DNA from: Vibrio cholerae
GTDB taxonomy: Bacteria; Actinomycetota; Actinomycetes; Actinomycetales; Micrococcaceae
Assembly: GCA_009728235.1 (NCBI GenBank)
Contig: WNZI01000005.1
Location: 62,001-126,000 of the forward strand
Length of the DNA: 64,000 nt
Direction of reading: 5' to 3'
Shown: piece by piece, positions 36,510 through 45,046 of the stretch
How the letters are laid out: each line of letters begins with the position of its first letter
How positions within the stretch are numbered: the stretch's first letter is position 1
Notes under the pieces: generated by a model
Databases searched by the model: none
Seen by the model: the letters and a program-made list of their open reading frames with translations, nothing else
Told to the model about the DNA's origin: nothing
Translations under genes and position numbers: made by a program

Positions 36510-37462
36510 GCCCCGTGAGCACACCCGGCACAACCCGCCCCGACACCATCCTGCGCGACGTCACACTGCGTGACGGACTCCAGCTCATCGGGGGCATCCT
36601 CCCGACCGCGAGGAAGGTGGAGATTGTCCGCGGGCTCCTCGCTGCCGGCGTCACAGCCATCGAGGTGGGGTCCATGGCCCGGCCCGATCTCGTACCGTCC
36701 ATGGCCAATACCGTCGAGGTCCTGGAAGCACTGACACTGGAGGAGCGGGACTCCTGCCATGTCTGGGTTGCCACACCCGGCAATGTCCGCCGGGCCCTCG
36801 CGGCCGGCGCGCGCCACCTGCAGTACTGCCTCAGCGTCACCGATGCACACAACCTTGCGAACATCGGACGCACCACGGAGGCGAGCATGGACGCTCTCCC
36901 CGAAGCCGTCGGGCAGGCGCACGCTGCCGGAGCGACCATCCAGCTCTGCCTGGCCACCTCCTTCACCTGTCCCTTCGAGGGCGACGTCGACCCGCAGAGC
37001 GTCCTCGCGCTGGTGCAGGATCCGCGCGCACTCGGCACCGACGGCGTCGTCATCTGCGACACCCTCGGGCAGGCGTCCCCCGGAGAGGTCGGGTCGCTGA
37101 TCGGACAGGTCCGCGACACGGGCGCCTTCGAGGAGATCGTGTTCCACGGACACGACACTTGGGGGATGGGAGTCGCCAACGCCTTGGCGGCGACGGCGTC
37201 CGGGGCGACGATGATCGACGGCGCTCTCGGCGGGCTCGGTGGCTGCCCGTTCGCACCCGGCGCATCGGGGAACACCGCGACCGAGGATCTGCTCTTCGCT
37301 CTCCGCCCCGCGTGGCTGACCCCGGACACGTTCGGTGCCCTGGTCCGCCTCGGCGAGGCGGTCACCTCCGAGGTGGGGGAGGCGAGCCGCTCGAAGGCAG
37401 CCCAGGGGGCTCGATCAGAGGCCAAGGCCTTCGGCTGGGTGCTGCCGAAGGGCGCCGCCTAG
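36506..37462 (+). CDS. Hydroxymethylglutaryl-CoA lyase-like enzyme
   Basis: A 318-residue TIM-barrel lyase of the HMGL/DRE family. The metal and catalytic residues are visible: RDVTLRDGLQ (Arg and Asp), FHGHDTWGMGVAN (two metal His) and the Cys loop GGLGGCPFAPGASGN. These fit retro-aldol cleavage of a 3-hydroxyacyl-CoA; HMG-CoA would give acetyl-CoA and acetoacetate, citramalyl-CoA would give acetyl-CoA and pyruvate. It overlaps the CoA-transferase gene by four bases and its stop overlaps that of the convergent IclR gene. Confidence 0.9.
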   Translation: MSPVSTPGTTRPDTILRDVTLRDGLQLIGGILPTARKVEIVRGLLAAGVTAIEVGSMARPDLVPSMANTVEVLEALTLEERDSCHVWVATPGNVRRALAAGARHLQYCLSVTDAHNLANIGRTTEASMDALPEAVGQAHAAGATIQLCLATSFTCPFEGDVDPQSVLALVQDPRALGTDGVVICDTLGQASPGEVGSLIGQVRDTGAFEEIVFHGHDTWGMGVANALAATASGATMIDGALGGLGGCPFAPGASGNTATEDLLFALRPAWLTPDTFGALVRLGEAVTSEVGEASRSKAAQGARSEAKAFGWVLPKGAA

Positions 37463-38271
37463 GTGTTCCCACTGGCCGACGGCGAGCGCGGAGCGTCCAC
37501 GGGGCGCCGCCCCCCGAGCATCCTGGTGATCTGTTCGGCAGCGGCCAGCAGGTCCTCCACCCACTGCTCGCACACCTCGAGCGGCATCCGCAGGGTCGGG
37601 CCCATCACGGTGACGGCCCCGACCAGGTCCCCCTGAGAGTCGAAGACCGGAGCCGAGAGGCCGCTCGCCCCCGATTGCCGCTCGCCCGTGGTGATGGCGT
37701 AGCCGTCCTGTCGGGTCCGTTCGACGGCCGAGCGGAGCGCTTCACGATCGGTGATGGTGCTCTCCGTCAACTGGTCCAGGGACTTGGTAAACAGGTCGTG
37801 CATCAGCCCCTCGGTCCATGCGAGCAGCACCCGCCCGGCTGATCCGGCATGGAGCGGCAGGACCCTGCCGACCTTCATCTCCCGCCGCAGCATGTGGTGG
37901 GTCTCGGCCATGGCCACGCACACCCGGTAGTGCATGGAGGACTCGAAGAAGCAGGTGGTTTCTCCCAGGCGGTCCCGGAGATCCGACAGGACCGGCTTCA
38001 GGATTTCGAGGCGGTCGAGGTCCTGGGTGGCCGGCGCCGCCCAGAAGGACATCTTCAGGCCCACCCGGTAGCGGTCCCCGATCCGGTCGAGGAACCCGTT
38101 CACGACGAGGTTGCCCACCAGTCGTTGGACCGTCGAGGTCGGCAGCCCGGTGGCTTCCCTGATGTCCGTCAGCGTCAGTTCCGGCCGTCGGAGGGAGAAG
38201 GCGTCGAGGATGTCGCTGATCTTCCTCAGGACGAGCAAGGGAGCGGACGCGGACGATCCGGGAGAATCCAT
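37459..38271 (-). CDS. IclR family transcriptional regulator
   Basis: A 270-residue regulator. The N-terminal winged helix is at about residues 12-75 (TLTDIREATGLPTSTVQRLV) and the effector-binding GAF-like domain at 85-255 (HAGSAGRVLLAW, TGERQSGASGLSAPVFD, VTVMGP). It is convergent with the CoA-transferase/lyase operon and divergent from the ABC importer, so it may control either or both. A 156-base gap to the importer holds the palindrome at 38402. Confidence 0.9.
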   Translation of the reverse strand: MDSPGSSASAPLLVLRKISDILDAFSLRRPELTLTDIREATGLPTSTVQRLVGNLVVNGFLDRIGDRYRVGLKMSFWAAPATQDLDRLEILKPVLSDLRDRLGETTCFFESSMHYRVCVAMAETHHMLRREMKVGRVLPLHAGSAGRVLLAWTEGLMHDLFTKSLDQLTESTITDREALRSAVERTRQDGYAITTGERQSGASGLSAPVFDSQGDLVGAVTVMGPTLRMPLEVCEQWVEDLLAAAEQITRMLGGRRPVDAPRSPSASGNT

Positions 38272-38401
38272 ACGCCCATCCTAGGCAGGCGCGTCGTCGG
38301 ACCGGCCCGTAGGCGATCAGGACCTCCACAGAAGATGCGCGACATACTCTGTCACCGTCGCCCGGTTGCTGTTAGCCTGATTTCACCATGTGAGAGATAG
38401 C

Positions 38402-38412
38402 CCACAATGTGG
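38402..38412 (+). promoter_or_regulatory. Palindrome CCACAATGTGG in the iclR/ABC intergenic region
   Basis: Five-base perfect arms around one base, 15 bases before the ABC ATPase start. It is flanked by two direct copies of GAGATAGC (38393-38400 and 38418-38425), the second serving as the ribosome-site region. A candidate operator for the IclR protein. Confidence 0.35.
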
Positions 38413-38426
38413 TTCGGGAGATAGCA

Positions 38427-39269
38427 ATGACGCATCCTGTACAAGCGGAGCCCTCGCCGTTCGCGGTCGACCTGCGTGCCTGCACCAAGGAGTTCGCCAC
38501 GCCCGGAGGTGGCTCGTACTTCGCCGTTCGCGACATCGATCTGCAGGTCGAGCCCGGGCGGTTCGTGTCCATCGTCGGCCCGACCGGCTCGGGCAAGTCC
38601 ACCATCCTGAATATGGCCGCGGGCCTCCTCTCCCCCACGTCAGGCACCGTGGAGAGCTTCGGGACGCCCGTCAGCGGCGTCAACCGCAGGGCGTCCTACA
38701 TGTTCCAGCAGGACGCCCTGCTTCCCTGGAAGTCGGTGATCGACAACGTCAGCCTGGGGCTGACCATGGCGGGTGTGTCGAAGTCGGACGCCTACTCCGA
38801 GTCCCGGCGGTGGCTCGAGAAGGTGGGCATGAAGAACTTCGCCGACCGGTATCCGCACCAGCTCAGTGGCGGGATGCGCAAGCGCACGGCCGTCGCCCAG
38901 GCGTGGATTGTTAACCCGGACATCCTCCTCATGGACGAGCCGTTCTCTGCCCTGGACGTCCAGACCCGCCAAATCATGGAAAACGAGCTCCTGCAGCTGT
39001 GGGGCGAATCCGGCAAGGCGGTCGTCTTCATCACCCATGACCTCGATGAGGCCATCGCGCTGTCGGACGAGGTGATCATCCTCGGCGCCGGGCCCGGGAG
39101 CACAGTGGTGGGCAGCTATGACATCACCATCCCGCGGCCACGCGACCTGCTGGACATCCGCGACGACCCGAAGTTCGTCGAGCTCCATCGTGAGATCTGG
39201 GGTCGCCTGAAAGTCGAGGTCTCCCGCACCTACGCATCCGCCCAGGACGAAGAGAGCGACGTCGCATGA
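38427..39269 (+). CDS. ABC transporter ATP-binding protein (SsuB/TauB type)
   Basis: A 280-residue ATPase with Walker A GPTGSGKST, Q loop FQQDALLPWKSVIDNV, signature LSGGMRKR, Walker B ILLMDEPFSALD and switch His in ITHDLDEAI. The 'LLPW' Q loop and FSALD are typical of nitrate/sulfonate/taurine importers. ATG 38427 is preferred to the GTG at 38409, because GGGAGA precedes it. The stop overlaps the permease start by four bases. Confidence 0.92.
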   Translation: MTHPVQAEPSPFAVDLRACTKEFATPGGGSYFAVRDIDLQVEPGRFVSIVGPTGSGKSTILNMAAGLLSPTSGTVESFGTPVSGVNRRASYMFQQDALLPWKSVIDNVSLGLTMAGVSKSDAYSESRRWLEKVGMKNFADRYPHQLSGGMRKRTAVAQAWIVNPDILLMDEPFSALDVQTRQIMENELLQLWGESGKAVVFITHDLDEAIALSDEVIILGAGPGSTVVGSYDITIPRPRDLLDIRDDPKFVELHREIWGRLKVEVSRTYASAQDEESDVA

Positions 39270-40102
39270 CCCTCGCACCAGCCAGCCGGAACGCCGAGGC
39301 CGCGGCGCAGGGCCGCCCGGCGAAGAAGCGGACCGAGACGTCCGGGTTCTCCATCCGCATGGGGCAGCTCGCCCTGACCGTCGCCGTGCTCGGATCCTGG
39401 GAGATCCTGGCACGCGTGGGCGTGATCGACGAGTTCTTCTTCCCCCTGCCGTCGGACATCCTCGTCACGGTGTGGGAATGGGTCTCCACGGGATACGTGT
39501 TCCCGCATCTCTGGGTAACCATGCAGGAGGCGATCCTCGCCTTCGTCACGGGCGCGTCGGCCGGACTGGTCCTCGGGTTCCTGCTCGCCCGCATCCGGGT
39601 CCTCGAGCGCCTGCTGGATCCGTTCCTCAAGATCTTCAACGCACTCCCACGCGTGGTGCTGGCTCCCATCTTCCTGCTGTGGTTCGGCCTCGGTATCTGG
39701 TCGAAGGTCGCCTTCGGCTTCACCCTCGTGTTCTTCATCGTCTTCTTCAACACGCTCGAAGGCGTCAAGAGCGTGGACCGCGTGCTGGTCGACAACGCGA
39801 AGATGCTCGGTGCGAGCGAGAAGCAGTTGCTGCGCCACGTGTTCATCCCGAGTGCACTGACGTGGATCTTCTCGAGCCTGCACATCAGCGTGGGTTTCGC
39901 GATCACCGGTGCGGTGGTGGGCGAGTACCTGGGCGCATCGGCCGGCGTGGGCTACGCCATCGCCCAGGCACAGGGGGTCTTCGACACCCAGGGTGTGTTC
40001 GCCGGCATGTTCATCCTCATGATCGTGGTGCTCATCATCGACATCCTCGTCAACCGGGTGGAACGGCATCTCCTCCGGTGGCGTCCGAACCAGTCCGTAT
40101 AG
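39266..40102 (+). CDS. ABC transporter permease (SsuC/TauC type)
   Basis: A 278-residue inner-membrane protein with about six segments, starting at LTVAVLGSWEILARVGVIDE. The EAA loop is at VLVDNAKMLGASEKQLLRHV with FIPSALTWIFSSL after it, and GAVVGEYLGASAGVGYAIAQ precedes the last segments. This is the SsuC/TauC/phthalate-type permease pattern. It overlaps the ATPase gene by four bases and precedes the binding-protein gene by 52 bases. Confidence 0.92.
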   Translation: MTLAPASRNAEAAAQGRPAKKRTETSGFSIRMGQLALTVAVLGSWEILARVGVIDEFFFPLPSDILVTVWEWVSTGYVFPHLWVTMQEAILAFVTGASAGLVLGFLLARIRVLERLLDPFLKIFNALPRVVLAPIFLLWFGLGIWSKVAFGFTLVFFIVFFNTLEGVKSVDRVLVDNAKMLGASEKQLLRHVFIPSALTWIFSSLHISVGFAITGAVVGEYLGASAGVGYAIAQAQGVFDTQGVFAGMFILMIVVLIIDILVNRVERHLLRWRPNQSV

Positions 40103-40154
40103 GTTCATCCGCCGCGTCCCACTTCTCCACCATCCGTACTGTGAAGGGATTTTC

Positions 40155-41231
40155 ATGAACATCGTCGACAACCGGCAGGCGCGCCGCTCCCGAGGACTGC
40201 GCGCGTCGGCACTCCTCGCCGGACTGGCCTTGGCCATCTCCGCCTGCGGTACTCCCTCGGCGGCACCACCGGGCCAGGCGGGGAGTGGCGACGGCGGGGA
40301 GGGTGAGAAGGTGGTCATCGGCATCGGTGGCCAGACGCTCCTGACCTATCTGCCCACCACCCTGGCCGACGAGCTCGGGTATTTCGAGGAGGAGGGCCTC
40401 GATGTGGACCTCCAGGATCTTCAGGGCGGGTCGAAAGCACTGACGGCCATGATCGGGGGCAGTACCGAGGTCACCAGCGGGTACTACGAGCACACCATCC
40501 AGATGCAGGCGAAGAACCAGCCGATCAAGGCATTCGTCAACATGAACCTGTCCTCCGGGCTCGCCCTCGTCGTGGCGGAGAAGAACAAGGACTCCATCAC
40601 ATCGATCGAGGATCTGGCCGGCAAGAACGTGGGTGTCACCTCTCCGGGTTCCTCCACCGACATGTTCGTGAAGTACTTGCTGTCCCAGAACGGCATGGAG
40701 ATCGACGCCGCCTCCGTGTCCGCCATTGGTGCAGGGTCATCGGCCGTCGCCGCCGTCGAGCAGGGGCAGGTGGACGCCGCCGTCATGCTGGAACCTGATA
40801 TCACGGTGCTGGAGAAGCGATTGGGCGTCGAACCCACCATCCTGGAGGACGTCCGGACGCTGGAGGGGCTTCAGGAGGTCTTCGACGCAGAGGCGTGGCC
40901 GTCCTCGAGTCTCTATGCCACCGCTGAGTGGCTGGAGCAGAATCCGGAGACGGCCGAAAAGCTGGCCGCTGCCATCAAGCGCACCCTCGAGTACGTGGCC
41001 GACCACTCCGGCGAGGAGATCGCGGCGGAGATGCCTGAGACCTTTGCAGGGGGAGACCCTGAGCAGTACGCGACCGTGATCGAGGAGCTGAAGAAGACTC
41101 TCAGCTCCGACGGGGCCTTCACCGAAGCCGGTGCCGAGGCGGTGCTGAAGACCCAGCGGATCGCCAATCCGGAGGTTGGGGAAGCCGAGATCGACCTCGC
41201 GGAGACCTACACGAACGAGTTCGTCGACTAG
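40155..41231 (+). CDS. ABC transporter substrate-binding lipoprotein (SsuA/THI5-like)
   Basis: A 358-residue lipoprotein; lipobox ISAC after ALLAGLALA (Cys about residue 32). The mature protein is an NMT1/SsuA-type binding protein: LADELGYFEEEGLDVDLQD, then GSTEVTSGYYEHTIQM, GKNVGVTSPGSSTDMFVKYL and AMLEPDITVL. This fold binds small anions such as sulfonates, nitrate, aromatic acids or thiamine precursors. Ligand not predictable. It completes the importer encoded from 38427 and is followed closely by an MFS gene. Confidence 0.9.
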   Translation: MNIVDNRQARRSRGLRASALLAGLALAISACGTPSAAPPGQAGSGDGGEGEKVVIGIGGQTLLTYLPTTLADELGYFEEEGLDVDLQDLQGGSKALTAMIGGSTEVTSGYYEHTIQMQAKNQPIKAFVNMNLSSGLALVVAEKNKDSITSIEDLAGKNVGVTSPGSSTDMFVKYLLSQNGMEIDAASVSAIGAGSSAVAAVEQGQVDAAVMLEPDITVLEKRLGVEPTILEDVRTLEGLQEVFDAEAWPSSSLYATAEWLEQNPETAEKLAAAIKRTLEYVADHSGEEIAAEMPETFAGGDPEQYATVIEELKKTLSSDGAFTEAGAEAVLKTQRIANPEVGEAEIDLAETYTNEFVD

Positions 41232-41238
41232 GGCCGCG

Positions 41239-42492
41239 GTGCCTCTGCGGTCCGCCCGGGTGCAGGAGAGGACGCCGACACCACCCGCGCGCCGTCCAGG
41301 ACGACGGGCCACCGCTGTGGCGGCACTGACGACGGTTGTCGCAGTGCTCCCCGTCTTCCTGGTCGGGGGACTTGCCGTCCAGCTCGAAGCGGACCTGGAG
41401 ATGACTGCTTCGGTTCTGGGCGCGGCGGTCGCCGTCTTCTGGGCCGTGTCCGCGCTCCTCTCCGCCCCCGCGGGCTATGTGGCGAGCAGCCTCGGGAAGC
41501 GGCGCGGAATGGCCCTCGCCGTGGGCCTCGGTCTGACGGCACTGCTCGGCATCGCCGTCCTCACCCCTCACTGGGCTTGGTTGATGCTCTGGCTCGGGGT
41601 GGCAGGGGCGTCCAATGCCCTGATACATCCCCTGTCGAACGGGCTGATCGTCGACCAGGTAGGTGTGCCGCATCGTGCCTTCGCCTTCGGGCTGAAACAA
41701 GCCGCCATCCCGGCGGCCACACTGACTGCCGGCCTGTCGGTGCCGGTGATCGCGCTCACGATCGGTTGGCAGTGGACGTTCGCCTCGGCGGCATTCCTCG
41801 CCGCGGTCTTCCTGCCCGTCCTGCTGCGGCTGCTACCCCGTCGGGTGCGCGCTTCGTACGCCGCCACCGGCAAGCCGGTTCGAGGAAGGCTTCCCCGCGA
41901 GCTCCGGCCGTTCCTGCTGATGACAGCGGTGGCGGGCGGGTTGGGGTCGGCACAGGCCAACGTGGTCGGGGCATTCACGGTGGTGTCCGCCGTCGACGCG
42001 GGCTTCACCCCTGCAGCGGCGGGGCTCCTGCTGGGAGTGGCCAGTACGGCCGGAATCCTCACCCGGCCGCTCGTGGGAATCGGGGCCGATCGCGGTGTCG
42101 GCGGCTCGATGGCCACGGTGGCCCTCATGATGGCGACCGGATGCCTCGGTCTGATCGCCATGGCCACAGGTCTGCCGGCGGCGTACGCGATAGGCTGCGT
42201 CATCGCTTTCGGGTTCGGCTGGGGCTGGAACGGGCTGGTGCACTACGTGGTCTCGAAGACCACCCATCCCTTCACAGCGCAGTCCACCGGGATCACCCAG
42301 ACCGGAACCTACATCGGCGGTACGCTGGGCCCGCTGCTGTTCGGGTTCCTCTTCTCCCAGGTCGGCTCAACGGCCGGTTGGGGGTTGGCAGCGTGTCTCG
42401 CGGCAGCCGGTGCAGGCGCCGCGCTGGTCGCCTTTCGGCTCGAGAAGGGCCTACGCGGGGTGGACCTCTCTCCGTGCAGCACGCAGCAGTAG
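41239..42492 (+). CDS. MFS transporter (12 TM)
   Basis: A membrane transporter of about 417 residues with 12 hydrophobic segments. The loop between segments 2 and 3 (GYVASSLGKRRGMALAVG) corresponds to MFS motif A, and LIHPLSNGLIVDQVGVPHRA is in the fourth/fifth segment area. The start is uncertain: GTG 41239 is taken, with GTG 41260 and a later GTG also possible and none having a strong ribosome site. Only seven bases separate it from the binding-protein stop, so it belongs to the importer operon; it may move the same or a related compound. Confidence 0.82.
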   Translation: MPLRSARVQERTPTPPARRPGRRATAVAALTTVVAVLPVFLVGGLAVQLEADLEMTASVLGAAVAVFWAVSALLSAPAGYVASSLGKRRGMALAVGLGLTALLGIAVLTPHWAWLMLWLGVAGASNALIHPLSNGLIVDQVGVPHRAFAFGLKQAAIPAATLTAGLSVPVIALTIGWQWTFASAAFLAAVFLPVLLRLLPRRVRASYAATGKPVRGRLPRELRPFLLMTAVAGGLGSAQANVVGAFTVVSAVDAGFTPAAAGLLLGVASTAGILTRPLVGIGADRGVGGSMATVALMMATGCLGLIAMATGLPAAYAIGCVIAFGFGWGWNGLVHYVVSKTTHPFTAQSTGITQTGTYIGGTLGPLLFGFLFSQVGSTAGWGLAACLAAAGAGAALVAFRLEKGLRGVDLSPCSTQQ

Positions 42493-42549
42493 CTGCTCCG
42501 GCGGGAGTCGCGCGAAACGTCGGGCGGGCGTCAGGTGTCTAATGGGGGC

Positions 42550-43488
42550 ATGGTCAGAGCGTGGATAGCGACGGATTTCGGCGGCCTCGACGTGTTCGAG
42601 GAGGTAGATGCCCGTATCCCCGAGCCGGGCAGGGGTGAGGTCACCATCACGGTACTCGCCGCAGGGATGAACCCGGCAGACTACAAGCACGTTGCTGCGG
42701 GCTCCGATCGTGGGCTGCTACCCATCCGCGTGGGGTACGAGGTGGCGGGGATTGTCACTGCCATCGGACCCGACACCGAGATCGGCTCCGGCGGGGGAGC
42801 GATCGGTGACGAGGTGCTCGCCTTCCGCATCTCCGGAGGTTACGCGCAGGCGGTCACGGTCCCTGCGCGCGACGTCTTCGCGAAGCCGGTATCGCTGGAT
42901 TTCCCGCAAGCTGCCAATCTCCTGCTCGCCGGGACGACGGCTGCCGAGATGCTGAACGTCACCGGGGTGGAACCGGGGGACACGATCGTCCTGCACGGAG
43001 CGTCCGGGGCGGTCGGAGTGAGTGTGCTGCAGCAGGCCAGGCTGCAGCACGTGCGCGTGATCGGCACGGCGAGTGACGAGAACGCTGACGTGGTCCGAAA
43101 ATTCGGCGGTGAACCCGTGCGGTACGGGGAAGGTCTCGAGGAGCGGCTCCGCGAGCTCTCACCCGGCGGTTACGCGGCGGCGCTCGATGCGGTCGGTACC
43201 GACGAGGCGGTCGACGTGTCACTCGCGCTCGTGGCCGACCGCCGACGGATCGTCAGCATCGCCGCCTTCGCGCGGGCCGAGCGCGATGGCTATCGGATCA
43301 TCAGGGGAAACTTCCCGGACAGTGCGGCCTTCCGCGACGCGGTTCGTCCACACCTCATCGAACTGGCGGGATCGGGCCGCCTGATCGTGCCGATCGCGCG
43401 AACCTTCCCCCTCGACGACGCCCTCGCCGCGATGCGCTTTCTGAGCAGCGGACATCCCGGCGGGAAGCTCGCATTGGTGACTTCGTAG
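42550..43488 (+). CDS. NADP-dependent quinone-oxidoreductase-like MDR protein
   Basis: A 312-residue zinc-independent medium-chain dehydrogenase. The N-terminal GroES-like domain includes GMNPADYKHVAAG and VGYEVAGIVTAIGPD. The Rossmann loop is GASGAVGVSVLQQA, then GTASDENADVVRKFGGE. No zinc ligands are present, as in quinone oxidoreductases and enoyl reductases. ATG 42550 is taken for its distance to the first strand; an in-frame start at 42535 is possible. Likely a detoxifying reductase; substrate unknown. Confidence 0.86.
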   Translation: MVRAWIATDFGGLDVFEEVDARIPEPGRGEVTITVLAAGMNPADYKHVAAGSDRGLLPIRVGYEVAGIVTAIGPDTEIGSGGGAIGDEVLAFRISGGYAQAVTVPARDVFAKPVSLDFPQAANLLLAGTTAAEMLNVTGVEPGDTIVLHGASGAVGVSVLQQARLQHVRVIGTASDENADVVRKFGGEPVRYGEGLEERLRELSPGGYAAALDAVGTDEAVDVSLALVADRRRIVSIAAFARAERDGYRIIRGNFPDSAAFRDAVRPHLIELAGSGRLIVPIARTFPLDDALAAMRFLSSGHPGGKLALVTS

Positions 43489-43627
43489 GGCGTCCCGTGC
43501 CGTGATGGCGACCTCGGGAGAATCGATTCGATGCAACCGTGCCTCGCATGAGCTCGCCAGAACGGTCACCAGCGGTCGGAGTGAAGACTGGTGGCCGTGA
43601 TCCGTCTGCCGCTGATGGCATCGATCT

Positions 43628-43720
43628 ACGCCGCCGACGCGTTGGCGCGGTCGACTGCGTCGCCGAGCCACTCCTTCGCCAGGCGGCGAGCCAGCTCCAA
43701 GCCGATCACCCGCTGGGGGG
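43628..43720 (-). pseudogene. Remnant of an RpiB/DerI-like isomerase gene (C-terminal end)
   Basis: On the minus strand the bases read [20 protein letters not shown] followed by a divergent tail and a stop. This is nearly identical to the C-terminus of the intact isomerase at 61931-62395 ([18 protein letters not shown]). Only about 30 codons remain and no start exists. It is followed by a relic of the neighbouring TIM-like gene in the same order as in the intact operon. Confidence 0.78.
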
Positions 43721-43738
43721 CGAGCGGTGGTCAGCGGG

Positions 43739-43840
43739 TCGGCGATCTCGTGCCGCCGTAGGTAGCCCTTCAGGTCCTAGGCCGTGCGTCCGACGACGAA
43801 CAACCCGCTGACGTAATGTTCTGGGTGCCCGAGATCCCAT
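43739..43840 (-). pseudogene. Remnant of a TIM-like isomerase gene (C-terminal end)
   Basis: The plus-strand bases align with 62458-62555 of the intact TIM-like gene: CGGCGATCTCG, AGGTAGCCCT and GCCGTGCGTCCGACGA are shared in order. The minus strand can be read as GLFV-GRTA, stop, DLKGYLR, so the relic has an in-frame stop and small gaps. No function is possible. Confidence 0.72.
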
Positions 43841-44063
43841 CTGGCTCTCGCTCCTCTTCACCGCCGCGACCGTCCTCGTCGCCACCGTCACCAGGCTCCT
43901 GAAGACCCGCGGCGACGGGGCCAAGAAGGACCGTGAGCAGGTCGAGGGCGAGGCCGTCATCGCCGCCGACGCCCTGCTCGCGAGCACGGACACGGGGCCC
44001 GGATTCACCGACGCGCGAAGGCAGGTGGCGTCCGTGGCCGGCTGGCTGGTGCTGGCGTTCTAG
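43812..44063 (+). pseudogene. Open C-terminal fragment of an unknown membrane protein
   Basis: An open frame of about 83 codons ends at TAG 44061-44063 but has no ATG, GTG or ribosome site at its upstream end, where it runs into the TIM relic. It encodes one hydrophobic segment (IWLSLLFTAATVLVATVTRL) and a charged then hydrophobic tail. I do not recognise the family. It is probably a fragment left by the same deletion that made the neighbouring relics. Confidence 0.35.
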
Positions 44064-44278
44064 CGGCAGCATCGCGTCGCTCACCGCCTCGATGAGTCCG
44101 TCGGGAGCGGACAGCGTGAGACTAATAATGCCGACCACTCTCCTGATGCCCGCTATGCGGAAACCCAGCCCCGTGCCACCGACCGGTGTACCGAATGGCA
44201 TCGGGGATCGACATAGGCTCGGGTGTGCTCTTGGCATTTATGATCGAGCTCAACCTGCAAAGCCTGTTGTATAGGCCT

Positions 44279-45046
44279 TCAGAACAGCGGCCAGGGCACC
44301 GCGGGCATCTCGCCGTGCGGACCCGGAAATCGCCCCGCCGACCGCAACCGGGCACAGCGCGCAGCGAGCGAAGCAATCTCCTCAGCAGTCAGCAACCCGG
44401 CCAGCTCTCGGCCCAGGTCGCCGGTCAGCCCGTCGATGACCCGGTCGACACCGTCGAGCTCCTCGCGGGTCAGCTCATCCCCGACCCACCCCCATAGCAC
44501 CGTGCGCAGCTTGTGGTCACTGTGGAAGGTGAGGCCATGGTCCACTCCGTGCCGGTGCCCGTCGCCCATGGCGAGGATGTGATCGCCCTTGCGGTCGGCG
44601 TTGTTCACCACGACGTCGAAGACAGCCATGCGCCGCAGCGCGGGAGTGTCCTCATGGATGAGTGCGACCATCTTCCCGGTCTCGTCCTGGCCTTCGAGGA
44701 CCTGCTTCCAGCCGTTCTCCGGCACCTCGTCCGCGGAGACCAGGTCCACGGCGTCCTGGTCGGGGTCCGTCTCCTGCCAGAGCTGCACCATGCCCGCACC
44801 GAACGGGCCATCGCGCAGCCAGGTGCGCGGAACGATGTTCCAGCCGAAAGACTCCGACACCAGATAGGCGGCCACCTCCCGATGGGCCAGATGCCCGTCG
44901 GGGAAGTCCCACAGCGGTTTCTCGCCCTTGATCGGCTTGTACACGACCGCCGCGTCGCCGATACTGCCCAGGAACGTGGCGTTCGACGCCGTCGTGATGC
45001 GGCCGGTGAGCGTCAGCTCGGCGGTCACCAGGTCGGGCGCGGGCAT
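44279..45046 (-). CDS. SCO1664 family protein (PI3/4-kinase-like fold)
   Basis: A 255-residue cytosolic protein of a family confined to actinobacteria. Motifs include AVVYKPIKGEKPLWDFPDG near the N-terminus, HLAHREVAAYLV, and VVNNADRKGDHIL with VDHGLTFH, which resemble the catalytic and metal loops of phosphatidylinositol-kinase-like proteins (compare HipA-type kinases). The reaction is not known to me. Its ATG overlaps the DUF3090 stop by one base. In mycobacteria the same three genes lie near mshC, which suggests a link to mycothiol metabolism. Confidence 0.87.
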   Translation of the reverse strand: MPAPDLVTAELTLTGRITTASNATFLGSIGDAAVVYKPIKGEKPLWDFPDGHLAHREVAAYLVSESFGWNIVPRTWLRDGPFGAGMVQLWQETDPDQDAVDLVSADEVPENGWKQVLEGQDETGKMVALIHEDTPALRRMAVFDVVVNNADRKGDHILAMGDGHRHGVDHGLTFHSDHKLRTVLWGWVGDELTREELDGVDRVIDGLTGDLGRELAGLLTAEEIASLAARCARLRSAGRFPGPHGEMPAVPWPLF

